Part shown: one piece after another, positions 23,801-33,284 of the stretch | How positions within the stretch are numbered: the first letter of the stretch is position 1 | How the letters are laid out: the number at the start of each line of letters is the position of its first letter | Assembly (NCBI RefSeq): GCF_030388325.1 | Contig: NZ_CP103794.1 | Coordinates: 2,170,001-2,234,000 of the forward strand | Length of the DNA: 64,000 bases | Source: Flavobacterium johnsoniae | GTDB lineage: Bacteria; Bacteroidota; Bacteroidia; Flavobacteriales; Flavobacteriaceae | Reading direction: 5' to 3' | Notes under the pieces: generated by a model | Database searches by the model: none | The model's input: the letters and a program-made list of their open reading frames with translations, nothing else | Told to the model about the DNA's origin: nothing | Made by a program: the position numbers and the translations under genes

Positions 23801-25250
23801 ATTGCGTCCCGTTTTAATGACCGCAGCTGTGGCTTCTTTAGGATTTCTTCCGATGGCTTTAAGTAATGGAGCAGGAGCAGAAGTGCAGCGTCCGTTGGCA
23901 ACTGTAGTTATTGGCGGATTGGTTACGGCGACACTTTTAACGCTTTTTGTACTTCCAGCCATTTATTTAATGACCTATCACGCTAAAGGCTTTTCTAAAA
24001 AAAGAAAAAAACACATGAATAATCTAACCATTTTATTGAGCATTCTTTTTATTGGGAATGTAGCAAAAGCACAGGAATTACCAATTTCGCTTGACGAATC
24101 AATTTCTATCGCCATTCAAAATAATAGAATTGTTAAGTCGGCAAAGTTGAATGAACAATCTAAAAGTTATTTACAAAAATCGGCTTACAATATTCCGCAA
24201 ACGCAGATAGATGCCGATTATGGACAATTTAATAGTATTAAGAACGATACAAGATTCGGAATCAGTCAGACTTTTGCTTTTCCTACCGTTTACAGCAATC
24301 AGAAAAAAGCTTTGAAAGCCGATTTCAACAAAGCAAAAACAGAAGTGCAATTGACATCACAAGAAATTAAAACTCGTGTTCGAAATATTTATTACGATTA
24401 TTTGTGGTTGAATAGCAAAAAAGAACTTTTGGTTTATGCCGATTCTATTTACAGAATTATGGAGAAAAAATCGGATTTGAGATTTAAAGCTGGAGAAGCC
24501 AATGTTTTAGAAAAAAGTGCTTCGCAATCTGCCAGACAATTTTATAGTAATCAATTGCTTATGGTAAACAGAGATATTGAAATTGCTATAAATTCATTTA
24601 ATGCTATTCTTCAAGATAAAGTTGAGTATAGTCCGAAAAAAGAAAAACTGAAAGCAGTTTTAAATCATTCTTCAATAGAAAATCTTAAAACAGAAAGCCT
24701 TCCATCTGTTCAGCGTTCACAATTTGAATCGGAAGCTGCAAAATGGAGATGGAAAACGGAAAGTGCCAAAATGCTTCCTGAAATTACTTTAGGATATAAT
24801 AATCTAAGTATTATTGGAAATCAGACCAATGCTTCGGGTCAAGAGGTTTATTACGGAAGCAGACAAAGATTTAATTATGTAAATGCTGGACTTTCAATTC
24901 CTGTATTTTTCGCAAGTCAGTCGGAAAGAAAAAGAGCAGCAAAAGCAGAATATGAAAGTTTTGTAGAACTTTCTGAAGCCGCTAAAATTGAAGTGAAAAC
25001 CAATATCGAAAACGCCGATAGAGAACTAAAAAAATATCAAGAAAGTTTGGAGTATTATGAGAAAGACGGTTTAAAAAATGCTCAAACTATTATTGAAGCT
25101 TCTAGCAGTCAGTTGCAAAATGGAGATATTGATTATCTGCAATGGGTTTTGGTAGTTAACCAAGCTATTACGATAAAAAGTGAATATCTAGACGCATTAA
25201 ATGCTTACAATAAAGCAGTTATAACACTGCAAAATCTTAATAATATCTAA
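20874..25250 (+). CDS. CzcA-type heavy-metal RND pump fused to TolC-like outer membrane factor
   Basis: This 1458-residue protein has two parts. Residues 1 to about 1040 are an HME-RND proton/metal antiporter with twelve membrane helices and two large periplasmic domains. Its TM4 signature DFGLIVDGAVIIVEA (from Asp399) is of the divalent-cation type (Zn/Co/Cd/Ni), not the CusA copper/silver type. Residues about 1065-1458 are a TolC/CzcC-like outer membrane factor with long coiled-coil helices. Between them lies Met1048 followed by a normal signal peptide (NNLTILLSILFIGNVAKA, then QELPIS). The outer membrane part could therefore arise by cleavage or by internal initiation at 24015. The adaptor gene starts one base after the stop. 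Confidence 0.9.
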   Translation: MLNKVIQFSVKNKLAIGIFTLLWIVYGVYEVTQLPIDAVPDITNNQVQIITTAPSLGAEDVERLITFPIEQAISNIPHLKESRSISRFGLSLVSVVFEDDADVYWARQQITERLQQVEIDRNANAPEMAPVTTGLGEIYQYVLKPVKGYEEKYSLEDLRTIQDWTIRRQLLGTPGIADVSTFGGKLKQYEIAVNPARLKAQNLTITEVFSALNNSNENTGGAYIEKGPTVSYIRSTGLAKSIEDIENIVVKSTQGGLPILVKDVANVKISSAIRYGALTTDEFGESVGGIVMMLKGENANNVIVNVKDKIAQIEKILPEGLKIEPFLDRTKMVDNAIGTVQKNLIEGALIVVLILVLFLGNLRAGFIVASVIPLAMLFAIIMMNTFGVSGNLMSLGALDFGLIVDGAVIIVEAILHHLHSSKKYKTVDTISQDEMDKEVSGSAFRMMNAAVFGQIIILIVYLPILSLQGIEGKMFKPMAQTVAFAILGAFILSLTYVPMVSALFLSKKISHKKNLSDRIMSRLENAYEGWLTKALGIRKSIVIAAFVLFGIAVILFGRMGGEFIPQLEEGDFAVETRLLLGTNLSTTTETIEKISRELKKEFPEVQQVVSRIGSAEIPTDPMPIEGGDMIIVLKDKSEWTSASSFPELADKMTKTVKRIAPGVTTGFQFPVQMRFNELMTGAKQDLVCKIYGEDLQKLSEYAEKLGSISKTVQGAADLYVEKVTGMPQIVIDYNWAEMAKYSLRVADVNTTINAAFAGAVAGSIYEGEKRFDMVIRVEDSGRKGIEDVRNLLIATPSGMQIPLYQVANVEEVEGPNQIQRENAKRRIIVGFNVRGRDVQSIVEELQQKVNQQIKFDPGYYITYGGAFENLQQAKARLGVAVPAALLMIFALLYFAFRSFKEGIIIFTAIPLSAIGGVFALGLRDMPFSISAGVGFIALFGVAVLNGIVLISEFNRIQKQGEITDPFQIILLGTKNRLRPVLMTAAVASLGFLPMALSNGAGAEVQRPLATVVIGGLVTATLLTLFVLPAIYLMTYHAKGFSKKRKKHMNNLTILLSILFIGNVAKAQELPISLDESISIAIQNNRIVKSAKLNEQSKSYLQKSAYNIPQTQIDADYGQFNSIKNDTRFGISQTFAFPTVYSNQKKALKADFNKAKTEVQLTSQEIKTRVRNIYYDYLWLNSKKELLVYADSIYRIMEKKSDLRFKAGEANVLEKSASQSARQFYSNQLLMVNRDIEIAINSFNAILQDKVEYSPKKEKLKAVLNHSSIENLKTESLPSVQRSQFESEAAKWRWKTESAKMLPEITLGYNNLSIIGNQTNASGQEVYYGSRQRFNYVNAGLSIPVFFASQSERKRAAKAEYESFVELSEAAKIEVKTNIENADRELKKYQESLEYYEKDGLKNAQTIIEASSSQLQNGDIDYLQWVLVVNQAITIKSEYLDALNAYNKAVITLQNLNNI

Positions 25251-25251
25251 A

Positions 25252-26382
25252 ATGAAAAAATATATTGGAGCGTTTTTAAGCGCTATTTTCTTGATTTCTT
25301 GCGGAAATAAGAAAAATGAAGAGAACAAAAATACTGAGGTCAAAAATATCAATATCATTAAATTAAGCGCTGAACAGATTAAAAATGCTGATTTACAATC
25401 GGGTAATCCAACGGTGAAAAATGTAAAGGAGATTTTACAGCTTAATGGAACGGTTACAGTTCCGCCAAAAAGTGTAATCAGTATTAGTATTCCGTTAGGA
25501 GGTTATGTAAAAAGCACCAATTTGATTGCCGGAATGAATGTGCAAAAAGGAGAAGTTTTAGCTGTTTTGGAAGATATGCAGTTTATCGAATTGCAGCAAA
25601 ATTATCTAATGGCAAAAGAAAAGTTCGATTTGGCTCAAAATGAACATAAAAGGCAAAAAGAATTGAATGCAAATAAAGCGGCGAGCGATAAAGTTTTGGA
25701 ACAAATTACGACCGAAATGAGAACACAACGCATTACAATGTCTTCATTAGAACAAAAATTAAATTTATTAGGAATTAATGCTAAAACGTTGAATGTTGGA
25801 AACATTAGCAAAACAATAAAAGTAGTTTCTCCAATAAATGGCTTGGTTTCTAAAGTGAATGTCAATATCGGAAAATACGTAAATCCGACCGATATGCTTT
25901 TTGAATTGATTGATAAAAAAGATATCGTTTTGACTCTAAATGCGTTCGAAAAAGATGTCGCTTCACTTTCTATCGGACAAACTGTTGTGGCGTTTACAAA
26001 TACTTCGGAAAACAAAAAATATGCGGCTAAAATTGCTTTTATAAATCAAAGTTTGAACGGAGATAGAGCCGCAGAAATTATTTGTCATGTAAATGCTTAT
26101 AATCCTGCACTTTTGCCTGGTCTTTTTATAAATGCTGAGGTTGAAGTTGAAAATCAAAAAGCATTGACAGTTCCTGAAGATGCTGTGGTGCGTTGGCAAG
26201 GTAAATTTTACGTATTCACAGATATTGGAAACAACCAATTTCAGATGACTGAAGTAAAATCTGGAGTTAAAAATGAAGGGTTTTCACAAATTAGTTCCGA
26301 TGCGATTTCTAGTTCTTCAAAAGTAATTGTAAAGAATGCTTATACGCTTTTAATGTCGGCGATGAATAATGATGAGCAATAG
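25252..26382 (+). CDS. RND efflux periplasmic adaptor, lipoprotein
   Basis: This 376-residue membrane fusion protein links the pump to the outer membrane factor. The lipobox LISC places the lipidated residue at Cys17. The order is barrel-sandwich half, alpha-hairpin (about 110-170, QQNYLMAKEKFDLAQNEHKRQKEL), second barrel half (VVSPINGLVSKVNVNIGKYV), beta-barrel and C-terminal domain, as in CzcB/CusB. It is separated by one base from the CzcA-TolC gene, and a terminator follows. It completes the export system with the upstream gene. Confidence 0.9.
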   Translation: MKKYIGAFLSAIFLISCGNKKNEENKNTEVKNINIIKLSAEQIKNADLQSGNPTVKNVKEILQLNGTVTVPPKSVISISIPLGGYVKSTNLIAGMNVQKGEVLAVLEDMQFIELQQNYLMAKEKFDLAQNEHKRQKELNANKAASDKVLEQITTEMRTQRITMSSLEQKLNLLGINAKTLNVGNISKTIKVVSPINGLVSKVNVNIGKYVNPTDMLFELIDKKDIVLTLNAFEKDVASLSIGQTVVAFTNTSENKKYAAKIAFINQSLNGDRAAEIICHVNAYNPALLPGLFINAEVEVENQKALTVPEDAVVRWQGKFYVFTDIGNNQFQMTEVKSGVKNEGFSQISSDAISSSSKVIVKNAYTLLMSAMNNDEQ

Positions 26383-26415
26383 TTATAATTAGAAATAAGC
26401 TTTCATAAATAATGA

Positions 26416-26447
26416 AAAACCCAGTAAATTTAGTTTTACTGGGTTTT
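26416..26447 (+). terminator. Terminator of the first efflux operon
   Basis: AAAACCCAGTAAA and TTTACTGGGTTTT form a perfect 13-bp stem with a 6-nt loop. It lies between convergent genes (26382 plus, 26454 minus) and may serve both. Confidence 0.85.
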
Positions 26448-26453
26448 ATTTTG

Positions 26454-28394
26454 CTAATCTTTTATTCCTTTGAGCCAATCTTTAAAACGGTTAAATTGCT
26501 CGCCAATAAAAGATTCATGATCATCTTTATCTTCTTCAATTGGCGGTAAAATATGTTCAAAATATGTTCCTCTTAAGACTTTATGTAGAATACCTTCTCC
26601 TAAAAATGCTTTTCCATCATTTAATGTTCTCACAGCTTTTAAAAGATGTCGAATGTCATATTGCAACGGATTAATATCTGGAACTTGTTTGTTCAAATTC
26701 AATAATTTGTACACTGCAATTCTAGCCGTTCTAATCGAACTTTCCATAGTAAAAACAACATCATTATTGGTTTCAACAAATTGTCCTATTAATCCAAGAT
26801 TTTTGCATCCTTCTGGCACAACGCGTGGACGATCGCCTTTTGCTCTTGGCATAAACATCGAAGTGATATAAGGCATGAAAGCGGTTCTTACAATTGTGTT
26901 TTCCAGTATATTATCAAGTTTGTCTAGAATTCCTAAATGAAAAGATAATTCGGTCAAAATCTCATCTCCGGTGCATTCTGGCATTACTTTTTTAATGTAA
27001 TTTCCAGGTTTGTCCATAAACAATGCGTAAACCCAAAGCACCAAAATATCATCTGGCTGATCTGGAAAATGAGGCTGTCTGTTGCAAGTAAAACTCATTA
27101 GCCAATTAGAATCTGTTATGGTGATGATTCCGCCCGTAACTGTTTTTCCAGAATACGGATCGTTTACAGAGTATTCTTTTAGTTTTTCTACAAAAGCAGA
27201 AGGTTTGCAAGTCAATGTAACCGATTCCCAAGAAGATTTTTCAATATTTGTGCAGAACTTTTCTGGTTTTCCAAAAATGGGTGATTTGGCGGCAAGGTTT
27301 TTCCATAACATCCATCCCGCACTTTTTCCGCTTGTTGAGTTATCGATACCGATAATTGGAGCAGTTTTATTATCTCCATAAAAAGTATCTTCGGTCATTG
27401 AGCCTGTTGTCACGATTACAAAATCATCTTTTCCAACTGGATTTCTGGTTTCTTTTCCTTCATGTTCCGTTATAATTCCTTCAACAATTTTTCCTTCAGT
27501 ATTACTTTGAATCACTAAATCTTTGATAAGGGTATGAAATTTAATATTAACACCTTTTTCTTCAAGGAATTTTCGAAGTGGCGTAACAAAAGTATCGTAC
27601 TGATTATATTTCGGAAACACCAAAGACGAAAGATCATTTAACCCGTCAATTGCGTGAAGAAACCGATGCATATAAAGTTTTAATTCTAACAAACTATGCC
27701 AGTTTTCAAAAGCGAACATCGTTCTCCAGAAAGTCCAAAAGTTGCTTTCTAAAAATGATTCGCTAAAATAATCTTCAATAGTCAAGTCGTCCAATTCTTC
27801 TTTTCTTTTCAGCAGAAGTTTTACAATCGCCAATTGGTCTTTTTTGTTTAGACCAAATTTGCTAAAATCTTTAATTTCACCATTTTTATGAATTAATCTT
27901 GCTTTCGAATAATTCGAATCATTATCATTTATTAAACGATATTCATCTAGAACTGTGTAAGGTGGAGGCATTTCTAAAGCTGGAATATCTTGAAAAATAT
28001 CCCAAAGATTTTCGTAAGTCATATCCATTTCACGGCCGCCACGAATCATATAGCCATCTTTCGGATTTCCAGAACCATCTAAAGAACCTCCATCGATGTG
28101 AAGTTGTTCTAAAAAAGTAATGTTTTTCGCCGGAATTCTTCCGTCTCGAATAAAATAATAAGCAGCAGCCATTCCAGCAATTCCGCTTCCTACAATATAG
28201 ATTTTACTGTTTTCGTGAGATTTGAGCGGAATTCCGATATTACGCTGGTAATTTCCAATCTGATCTGAAAACGGCATCGATTTTTCTGGGGTGTTCAATT
28301 GCGTTTCAGTACTCGAATCTGGTTCGTGATTAACATTTCCGTAGGTCGTAGAATTGTTGAGAACTTTGTCAAATTTTGATGTAATATTCTTCAT
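26454..28394 (-). CDS. ohyA: Oleate hydratase
   Basis: This 646-residue FAD enzyme adds water to the cis-9 double bond of unsaturated fatty acids, giving 10-hydroxy fatty acids. The Rossmann motif is in [21 protein letters not shown] (about residues 64-84), followed by [31 protein letters not shown] with the conserved catalytic region. [26 protein letters not shown] near residue 540-565 is also typical of the family. Length and motif order match known oleate hydratases. It is monocistronic, between a terminator and the PdeM gene. It may detoxify free unsaturated fatty acids. Confidence 0.93.
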   Translation of the reverse strand: MKNITSKFDKVLNNSTTYGNVNHEPDSSTETQLNTPEKSMPFSDQIGNYQRNIGIPLKSHENSKIYIVGSGIAGMAAAYYFIRDGRIPAKNITFLEQLHIDGGSLDGSGNPKDGYMIRGGREMDMTYENLWDIFQDIPALEMPPPYTVLDEYRLINDNDSNYSKARLIHKNGEIKDFSKFGLNKKDQLAIVKLLLKRKEELDDLTIEDYFSESFLESNFWTFWRTMFAFENWHSLLELKLYMHRFLHAIDGLNDLSSLVFPKYNQYDTFVTPLRKFLEEKGVNIKFHTLIKDLVIQSNTEGKIVEGIITEHEGKETRNPVGKDDFVIVTTGSMTEDTFYGDNKTAPIIGIDNSTSGKSAGWMLWKNLAAKSPIFGKPEKFCTNIEKSSWESVTLTCKPSAFVEKLKEYSVNDPYSGKTVTGGIITITDSNWLMSFTCNRQPHFPDQPDDILVLWVYALFMDKPGNYIKKVMPECTGDEILTELSFHLGILDKLDNILENTIVRTAFMPYITSMFMPRAKGDRPRVVPEGCKNLGLIGQFVETNNDVVFTMESSIRTARIAVYKLLNLNKQVPDINPLQYDIRHLLKAVRTLNDGKAFLGEGILHKVLRGTYFEHILPPIEEDKDDHESFIGEQFNRFKDWLKGIKD

Positions 28395-28521
28395 TTTCTA
28401 AGCTTTAGATGTTTGTTAAACTAAATTAAGCCTAAATTTTGAAAGATAATTCTTTTATTTTTGAGAATAAATTCGTATAAATAACTGATTGTTAATTATA
28501 TATGTTTTGTTTGGTATTTTA

Positions 28522-29157
28522 TCAGTCTTTATTGATTTCAATTACATCATTTCCTGCAATGGCGTAAATTGTGTCTTGTGGACTAGGTTTAAGAAAATAT
28601 TTTCCTGTAAACTCGCCAAATGCGGGAAGTATTATTTGGTTTGGTTTGCAAAAGAAACATTTAAGTTTTAAAGTCTGCAAACCCAAGCCACGTAAGACAA
28701 TTCCGGGATGAATATGCCCTGAAAAATTAAATAAATCTTCTTTTTCTGTAGGATGGTGTGTGAAAAAGAAGTTGTCAATTTCTAAAAGTTCTGTTACGAT
28801 TACGCCGATTTTTTTATAATGACTTTCATCAATAATGTCGTGATTTCCAGTAATTAAATAAGTTTCTTGTTTGTGATTAGAAAGCCATTCTTCAAAAATA
28901 TTCCATTCTGTATTTTTAGTGCTGTGAAATAAATCTCCCAAAAAAATGATTTTTTCGGGAAGAAAATAATCCAAAACAAGAGTGATTTTTCTAAAATTTT
29001 CTGAAATGGCATTTTGCGGAATTGCAATTCCATGTTTTCTAAAATGAGTAATTTTTCCTAAATGAACATCAGAAATAATTACTGTTTTTTTTCTTTCCCA
29101 AAAAACGGCTCCGCTTGGATGTAATATAAAAGTATCGTTGTTGATTTGAATTTTCAT
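28522..29157 (-). CDS. pdeM: Ligase-associated metallophosphoesterase PdeM
   Basis: This 211-residue calcineurin-like phosphoesterase is the nuclease or phosphodiesterase member of the ligase-associated DNA-damage cluster. All metal motifs are present: SDVHLGK, FLGDLFHS, ITGNHD and GHIHPG. The end of the helicase gene is 6 bp upstream, and the order exonuclease-ligase-helicase-PdeM is the known arrangement. Its exact substrate in DNA repair is unsettled. Confidence 0.88.
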   Translation of the reverse strand: MKIQINNDTFILHPSGAVFWERKKTVIISDVHLGKITHFRKHGIAIPQNAISENFRKITLVLDYFLPEKIIFLGDLFHSTKNTEWNIFEEWLSNHKQETYLITGNHDIIDESHYKKIGVIVTELLEIDNFFFTHHPTEKEDLFNFSGHIHPGIVLRGLGLQTLKLKCFFCKPNQIILPAFGEFTGKYFLKPSPQDTIYAIAGNDVIEINKD

Positions 29158-29163
29158 AAACTA

Positions 29164-31623
29164 TCATTTCATGTAAGAAGCCGTCATTTTCTGAATTCTT
29201 TCTGCCAAAGTTTCGCTTGACAATTTTTCTCTCAATCGATCTGTAATGATTGGGAAACTAAAAGGCGTTGGTTTTAAACATTTTTTCCAAATGATATTTT
29301 GACTAGCAATTCGTTCTAAAGCTAAAATCAAACGTCCTTCTTCTAACTGATGTTCAAATGTTTCGCGATAGACTTGATGCAATAATAAATTATCGGGTTC
29401 AAAATCTCTAAAAACTTCAAATAATAATTGAGAACCGCTTTGTAAATGTTTTGTTTTAACCATTTTTCCCGGAAAACCTGTAAAAACCAATCCAGCAATA
29501 ACGGCAATATCTCTAAATTTTCTGCGAGCCATTTCAGTCGAATTCAAGCTTTTCTGCAAATCATGATGTACATATTCCGTTGAAAATAAATTATTATCCA
29601 AAACCGCTTCAATGTCAATTTCCTGATCTGAAAGTAATTCGAAACCATAATCATTATAAGCTAATGAAAAAGTTATAGATTGCAATAAACTAATTCGATA
29701 CGCCAATAAACTAGCTAAAGCTTCGTGTACAAATCGACCTTCAAAAGGATAAAAAATAGCGTGAAATCCTTCTCTTGTTTTGAAAGTTTCAATTAAAAAT
29801 TCATCTGAACTCGGAACAATAGATTCTTTTCGCTGTCTTAAAAATAAAGGTTGTAAAGCTTTTAATTCTGGCGAAAGATTATCAGTATTGGCACGATATA
29901 ATTCCTGACGAAGCAATTCGCTCATTTGAGAAGATAAAGCCAGACGGCCTCCCATCCAACTTGCAATTTTAGATTCTTTCTTCGGACTCGCTTTTTTTAC
30001 CAAAACCTGCATGTTTCTGATTTTAAATAACTCCAGTTTTTTTCCTGCGAAAATAAAAGTATCTGCAGGTTTTAATTTCGAAATAAACCATTCTTCAATA
30101 GTTCCGATATAGCCTCCGCTTAAAAATTTTACATTCATAACAGCATCGCCAACAATAGTTCCAATCTGCATTCTGTGATGCATTGCAATCATTCTACTAT
30201 TGATTTTATAACAGCCGTTTTCATCAATTTCTACTTTTTTAAATTCGTCATAAGCTTGCAAACTCTGACTTCCGTTGGTAATAAAATTGAGAATCCAATT
30301 CCAGTTTTCTTTGGTAATGGTTTGATAACTAAAAGTTGATTGAATTTCTTTAAAAATTTCATCAGGATAAAATCCGTCAGAAACAGCTAAAGTGTTGAGG
30401 TACTGTATTAAAACATCCCAACTGTTCAAATACGGAACACGATCTTCTATAACACTATGTTCGACTGCTTTTTTCAGTGCCGAAGCTTCAATCAATTCAA
30501 TTGCATGTGTTGCCAGAAAATAAATTACACTTTCTTTTCCCGGCTGATGCCCGCTTCGTCCGGCGCGCTGCATAAAACGCGCAACGCCTTTCGGACCGCC
30601 AACTTGAATAATCGATTCGACAGGAGCAAAGTCAACACCTAAATCTAAACTTGACGTACAAACTACGACTTTTAATTCTTCATTTCGAATCGCATTTTCT
30701 ACCCAAAGTCTGGTTTCTCGATCTATACTTCCGTGATGCATTGCCATTTCTCCCGCAAATTCAGGATATTTTTCTAATAATCTTTGATACCAAATTTCGC
30801 ATGCGGAACGCACATTTGTAAAAATTAAAGTGGTTTTACTGGCTTTTACAATTTTCGCCACTTCATCAATTAAATGCAAACCCATATGTCCGCGCCAAGG
30901 ATATGTATCCATTTTTGGCGGAATTATAGAAACAACTTTTATTTTTTTATTGATAACTGCTTTTATTAAAACGGAGTTATTGTAAGCTTCAGAATTAACT
31001 CCGAGTAAAACTTCTTGCGCTTGCTGAAGATTTCCAATTGTGGCTGAAATTCCCCAAATTCTAAGGTTTTTGGCTATAGTTTTAAGTCGGGATAAACCCA
31101 ATTCTACTTGAACGCCTCGTTTAGTTCCTAACAATTCGTGCCATTCGTCTATCACAATCGAACTGCAATTTTTAAAAGTAGAGGCATATCCTTTTGATGC
31201 CAAAAGCAATTGTAGACTTTCTGGAGTTGTAATTAATAAATCGGGCATTTTGCCTTTTTGTTTGGCTCTTTCTGCTGCAGAAGTATCTCCAGAACGAATT
31301 CCAACTGTCATCGGAATTTCTAAATCTGTTAAAACTCGTTCTGCAGCTTGTTTGATTTCTACTGATAAAGAACGCAATGGCGTAATCCAAATTGCTTTTA
31401 AACCAGGATTATGCTTGGTTTTATAATTCGGATTTTCTTTAATATAATTTAAAATGATTGGAAGCCAAAGCGCATAGGTTTTTCCGCTTCCTGTTGGCGC
31501 GTTCAGTAAACCATTTTTTCCTTGCAGAAAAGCAGTCCATGTTTGTGTCTGAAACGGAAAAGGTTTCCATCCCTGACTTTCAAACCAATTGCTGGCGATT
31601 GTAAATAGCTGCTCTCTGTTCAT
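29164..31623 (-). CDS. Ligase-associated DEXH-box helicase (Lhr family)
   Basis: This 819-residue SF2 helicase would unwind or remodel DNA ends next to the partner ligase. Visible motifs are Walker A APTGSGKTYALW (about 40-51), TTPESLQLLL, the DEWH box in SIVIDEWHELLG, SATIGNL, the second RecA domain with SSLDLGVDFAPVE and QRAGRSGHQPG, and the C-terminal Lhr winged-helix and beta-sheet region with GMMxK-like GFPGKMVKTKHLQ. The ligase stop and the helicase start are directly adjacent, so translation is likely coupled. Confidence 0.92.
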   Translation of the reverse strand: MNREQLFTIASNWFESQGWKPFPFQTQTWTAFLQGKNGLLNAPTGSGKTYALWLPIILNYIKENPNYKTKHNPGLKAIWITPLRSLSVEIKQAAERVLTDLEIPMTVGIRSGDTSAAERAKQKGKMPDLLITTPESLQLLLASKGYASTFKNCSSIVIDEWHELLGTKRGVQVELGLSRLKTIAKNLRIWGISATIGNLQQAQEVLLGVNSEAYNNSVLIKAVINKKIKVVSIIPPKMDTYPWRGHMGLHLIDEVAKIVKASKTTLIFTNVRSACEIWYQRLLEKYPEFAGEMAMHHGSIDRETRLWVENAIRNEELKVVVCTSSLDLGVDFAPVESIIQVGGPKGVARFMQRAGRSGHQPGKESVIYFLATHAIELIEASALKKAVEHSVIEDRVPYLNSWDVLIQYLNTLAVSDGFYPDEIFKEIQSTFSYQTITKENWNWILNFITNGSQSLQAYDEFKKVEIDENGCYKINSRMIAMHHRMQIGTIVGDAVMNVKFLSGGYIGTIEEWFISKLKPADTFIFAGKKLELFKIRNMQVLVKKASPKKESKIASWMGGRLALSSQMSELLRQELYRANTDNLSPELKALQPLFLRQRKESIVPSSDEFLIETFKTREGFHAIFYPFEGRFVHEALASLLAYRISLLQSITFSLAYNDYGFELLSDQEIDIEAVLDNNLFSTEYVHHDLQKSLNSTEMARRKFRDIAVIAGLVFTGFPGKMVKTKHLQSGSQLLFEVFRDFEPDNLLLHQVYRETFEHQLEEGRLILALERIASQNIIWKKCLKPTPFSFPIITDRLREKLSSETLAERIQKMTASYMK

Positions 31624-33225
31624 TTATAAAATCATATTTTTTAAATCGTCTATAGAATTGGCTTCTTCAATTTTTTTATCGTGACGCCATCTTAAAATTC
31701 GTGGGAAACGAGTTGCAACGCCGCTTTTATGTCTTTTAGAAAGTGCAATTCCTTCAAAACCGATTTCAAAAACCAATTTTGGAGTTACACTTCTCACGGG
31801 ACCAAATCGCTCTAAAGTGTTTTTTTTAATGAAATCATCGACCATTCTAAATTCTGCATCGGTTAAGCCAGAATACGCTTTCGCGAAAGTGACGAGTTCA
31901 CGTTCACTGTTTTCGTTTTCTTGCCATAAAGCAAAAGTATAATCGGTAAATAAATTGGATCGTCGACCGTGACCACGCATTGCATAGGTGAGAACGGCAT
32001 CTATGGTTAAAGGTTCAATTTTCCATTTCCACCAATCGCCTTTTTTTCTTCCAACTAAATACGGAGAATCTTTTCGTTTGAGCATTAAACCTTCGCTTTT
32101 CATTTCGCGAGATTTCATTCTTTCATTTACAACATCTTCCCAAGTAGAAAAAGTAACTCTTTCTGAAAGCTGCAGCGGAATATCTTTTCCAATTAAAGTG
32201 GTGAATAATTCTTCTAATAAAGTACGACGCTCTTCGTAAGGAAGATTTCGAATATCATTTCCTTGCCATTCTAATAAATCATAAGCTTTAATGATAACGG
32301 GTGATTTTTTGAGAACAGAAGCTGGAACATTTTTTCGTCCAATTCGAGTTTGAAGATCATTAAAAGTTCCAATTTCATTTTCTATAAAAGGAAGAATCTC
32401 ACCATCAATAACAGTTCCGTTTGGAATATTTCCGATGAAAGATTGAAATTCAGGGTATTTATCGGTTACCAATTCTTCTCCGCGAGACCAAACATAAATT
32501 TCGTTTTCACGAATAATAGTTTGAGAACGAATTCCGTCCCATTTATGTTCGGCGCTCCAATCTTCAGGATTTCCTAAACTTTCTAGCTCGCCTTCAATCG
32601 GATAAGCCAAATAAAACGGATAAGGTTTTGATAAATAATCGCTACTTCTTTCATCTAAAATTAATTCCTGAAAAGTAATCGTATTCGGATTCCAATCGCC
32701 CATTAATTTGTAAGCCAGCGTATCTTCGTCTATATTTTCTGCTTTAGAAAGTGCTCTCGTCATCAACTTCTGACTTAAACCAATTCTGAAACTTCCTGTA
32801 ATTAATTTTGTAAAAACAAAGCGTTCGTAATAATTCAAATTCAACCAATTGGTTTGCAGATATTCTTTTTTCTCCAAATCATCTTTCTTTTTTAAAGCGA
32901 TAATTTCCTGTAAAAACTCCGTTAAACTTTTATCAGAATGTTCTTTTGTCGTGGAAATAACCAACGCAATTGTTTCGGCTAAATCTCCAACAATATGGTA
33001 ACTTTCCTCAAATAGCCAAAGCGGAATATTAGCAATTTCATTTGCCCATAATCGTAATAAAGTAGTATTTACAGGTCGAGGCGGACGCCTATGCGAAAGG
33101 ATTGCAATTGTCCAAACTTTATCTTCATCACTTGCTTTCAAGAAATAATTAGTCAAAGCATCAACTTTTACCGATGTTTTATTAGAACTGTCTAAGGTTT
33201 TTATAAGCTCGGCAAAGTTTTTCAT
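31624..33225 (-). CDS. ATP-dependent DNA ligase (ligase-associated cluster)
   Basis: This 533-residue ATP-dependent ligase of the LigB/LigC type seals nicks. It has an N-terminal helical DNA-binding domain (about 1-200), a nucleotidyltransferase domain with adenylated Lys228 in AEHKWDGIRS, the motif DGEILP, GLMLKRKDSPY and KWKIEP, and a C-terminal OB fold ending in RFPRILRWRHDK. It is flanked by the MBL-fold exonuclease upstream (59 bp) and the helicase downstream (0 bp). Confidence 0.93.
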   Translation of the reverse strand: MKNFAELIKTLDSSNKTSVKVDALTNYFLKASDEDKVWTIAILSHRRPPRPVNTTLLRLWANEIANIPLWLFEESYHIVGDLAETIALVISTTKEHSDKSLTEFLQEIIALKKKDDLEKKEYLQTNWLNLNYYERFVFTKLITGSFRIGLSQKLMTRALSKAENIDEDTLAYKLMGDWNPNTITFQELILDERSSDYLSKPYPFYLAYPIEGELESLGNPEDWSAEHKWDGIRSQTIIRENEIYVWSRGEELVTDKYPEFQSFIGNIPNGTVIDGEILPFIENEIGTFNDLQTRIGRKNVPASVLKKSPVIIKAYDLLEWQGNDIRNLPYEERRTLLEELFTTLIGKDIPLQLSERVTFSTWEDVVNERMKSREMKSEGLMLKRKDSPYLVGRKKGDWWKWKIEPLTIDAVLTYAMRGHGRRSNLFTDYTFALWQENENSERELVTFAKAYSGLTDAEFRMVDDFIKKNTLERFGPVRSVTPKLVFEIGFEGIALSKRHKSGVATRFPRILRWRHDKKIEEANSIDDLKNMIL

Positions 33226-33284
33226 TTTTTGGTTGTTGGTTTATAGTTGATTGTTGATGGTTTGATAACCTTTGAACTTATAAC

